Position numbers and translations under genes: made by a program. Below, one piece after another: positions 4,759 to 5,891 of a DNA stretch of 5,891 nucleotides. The notes beneath the pieces are model-generated. The model was not told the origin of the DNA, searched no databases, and saw only the letters and a program-made list of their open reading frames with translations. The stretch comes from Bacteroidales bacterium UBA6360 (GTDB taxonomy: Bacteria > Bacteroidota > Bacteroidia > Bacteroidales > UBA932): NCBI GenBank assembly GCA_002440085.1, contig DJRM01000077.1, positions 1 through 5,891 of the forward strand, read 5' to 3'. The stretch's first letter is position 1, and every line of letters starts with the position of its first letter.

Positions 4759-5891
4759 ATGGTCAAGGTTTTCTGCAGGAACACCGGCACATTCAGGGAA
4801 TTTCCGGAGGGAACCACCCTGCTTGATGCGGTCAGCGAGTTCAATTTCGACAAGCCCTACCCCATCGTCGCGGCAAAGGTCAACAATGTCGTCCAGGGAC
4901 TGAGGTTCAGGCTCTACAACAACAAGGACGTCGAATTTCTCGACTACCGCACCTACAGCGGCCGCAGCGCCTACTGCCGCTCGCTCTGCTTCTTGCTGAG
5001 CAAGGCCGCGAGGGACGTGTTCCCCGGATGCAGGATTTATATGCGCCGCCCCATTTCAAAGGGATATTTCTGCTCGCTCATAAAGCCCGACGGCTTCGGA
5101 ATTGACGGAACGGACGTGGCGAAAATCCGTGAAAGGATGCGCGAAATCGTGAAGGAAAACCTGCCGTTCTACAGGCAGGAGGTGCAGGCGGAGGAGGCGG
5201 AGGCCGTCTTCGCGAGGGACGGACGCTCCGACGTCACTAAGCTGATCGGCACGACAAGACCGGTCTATGTCGATTACTACACCCTCGGAGGCAGCGCCGA
5301 CTACTACTACGACACGCTCGTCCCCTCGTCCGGCTATCTCGGCGTGTGGGAACTTGAGCGGTACCGCAGCGGAATGCTCCTGCGCGTGCCAGACCGCCAC
5401 CACCCGGAGCAGCTCGCGCCGTTCTTCGAGCAGCCTAAGACATTTGACGTGTTCTCGGAAAGCATCCACTGGAATGCACTCATGAAGCTGGACAGCGTCG
5501 GGGACGTGAACATCGCCTGCCAGAAGGGCAAGGCAAGCGAGCTGATTCAGGTCGCCGAGGCGCTTCAGGAAAAGAAGATAGTGCAGATTGCCGAGGAAAT
5601 CGACAGGCGCTTCCACGCTGCGTCTCCGGTAAGGCTCGTGCTCATCACAGGCCCGACAAGCAGCGGAAAGACCACATTCTGCAAGCGGCTCAGCGTCCAG
5701 CTCAAGGCCTGCGGACTGCACCCGATTTCTTTCTCCACCGACGACTATTTCGTGAACCGCCTCGACACCCCAAAGCTCCCCGACGGCAACTACGACTTCG
5801 ACAACTTCGACACCGTCGATCATGTCGCCCTCCAGAAGGACATCCTCAGGCTCCTCGCAGGCGAGACGGTGCAGGTGCCGGAATACAACTT
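4759..5891 (+). CDS. TGS/editing-like-domain nucleoside (uridine-type) kinase, 3' end missing
   Basis: The frame is open to the right edge (377 residues seen; homologues I know run to about 550). An in-frame TAA at 4744-4746 and the lack of other start codons fix the ATG at 4759. Residues 1-62 are a TGS domain (FPEGTTLLDAV, AAKVNNVVQGL). Residues 63-210 resemble the second additional domain of threonyl-tRNA synthetase, but its metal and editing positions are replaced (Arg74, Phe78, Tyr183, Leu187). A helical linker with NIACQKG and VAEALQEKKI leads to a P-loop, GPTSSGKT (298-305). STDDYF (326-331) and YDFDNFDTVD (345-354) follow, as in uridine kinase/phosphoribulokinase-type enzymes. The expected reaction is ATP-dependent phosphorylation of a nucleoside, probably uridine to UMP. 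The divergent upp neighbour fits that, but the substrate is inferred. The lid and C-terminus are not visible. Confidence 0.9.
   Translation, partial: MVKVFCRNTGTFREFPEGTTLLDAVSEFNFDKPYPIVAAKVNNVVQGLRFRLYNNKDVEFLDYRTYSGRSAYCRSLCFLLSKAARDVFPGCRIYMRRPISKGYFCSLIKPDGFGIDGTDVAKIRERMREIVKENLPFYRQEVQAEEAEAVFARDGRSDVTKLIGTTRPVYVDYYTLGGSADYYYDTLVPSSGYLGVWELERYRSGMLLRVPDRHHPEQLAPFFEQPKTFDVFSESIHWNALMKLDSVGDVNIACQKGKASELIQVAEALQEKKIVQIAEEIDRRFHAASPVRLVLITGPTSSGKTTFCKRLSVQLKACGLHPISFSTDDYFVNRLDTPKLPDGNYDFDNFDTVDHVALQKDILRLLAGETVQVPEYN

Noticed and set aside
5056..5823. A 255-codon open frame on the minus strand.
   Set aside because: It lies wholly opposite the nucleoside kinase, whose frame has recognisable TGS and P-loop motifs. 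The antisense product is Val/Glu/Arg-rich with no domain I recognise, as expected for a shadow in G+C-rich coding DNA.

Overview
The window reads as ordinary chromosome from a Bacteroidota bacterium, probably of the order Bacteroidales. Three things point there: promoter boxes of the TAnnTTTG type before the two right-hand genes, A-rich gene starts without a Shine-Dalgarno run (potD, upp, the kinase), and a nucleoside kinase carrying a threonyl-tRNA-synthetase-like N-terminus, an architecture I associate with this phylum. By eye the G+C content is a little above half; I did not count it. No transposase, integrase, phage gene, CRISPR array, rRNA or tRNA was found.

Bases 1-3706 hold a polyamine ABC importer operon in the order potA-potB-potC-potD, all on the plus strand. 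potA is cut by the left edge just after its H-loop histidine. potA/potB and potB/potC overlap by one base (TGATG), and potD follows potC after 20 A-rich bases. PotA is the ATPase, PotB and PotC form the membrane channel, and PotD is the periplasmic binding protein. Two parts are unusual: the PotA C-terminal regulatory region is duplicated, and PotD ends in a membrane helix with a strongly basic tail, so it is probably tethered rather than free. A strong stem-loop with a T-run at 3730-3767 closes the operon.

Bases 3707-3938 contain no gene that I can support. Besides the terminator they hold a 46-nt imperfect fold-back (3852-3897) and a small 13-nt hairpin at the 3' side of upp.

Bases 3939-4568 hold upp (uracil phosphoribosyltransferase) on the minus strand. 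From 4759 to the right edge, on the plus strand, lies the first 377 residues of a TGS / tRNA-synthetase-editing-like / P-loop nucleoside kinase. The two genes diverge from a 190-base region with two TAnnTTTG boxes 13 bases apart on opposite strands, so the two promoters should overlap. Upp makes UMP from uracil; the kinase, if it acts on uridine as its family suggests, makes UMP from uridine. The right half is therefore a pyrimidine salvage pair.

I do not see a clear undescribed multi-gene system here. The best leads are the kinase's editing-like domain with all four expected metal/catalytic positions replaced, the overlapping divergent promoters, the tethered PotD and the duplicated PotA domain.
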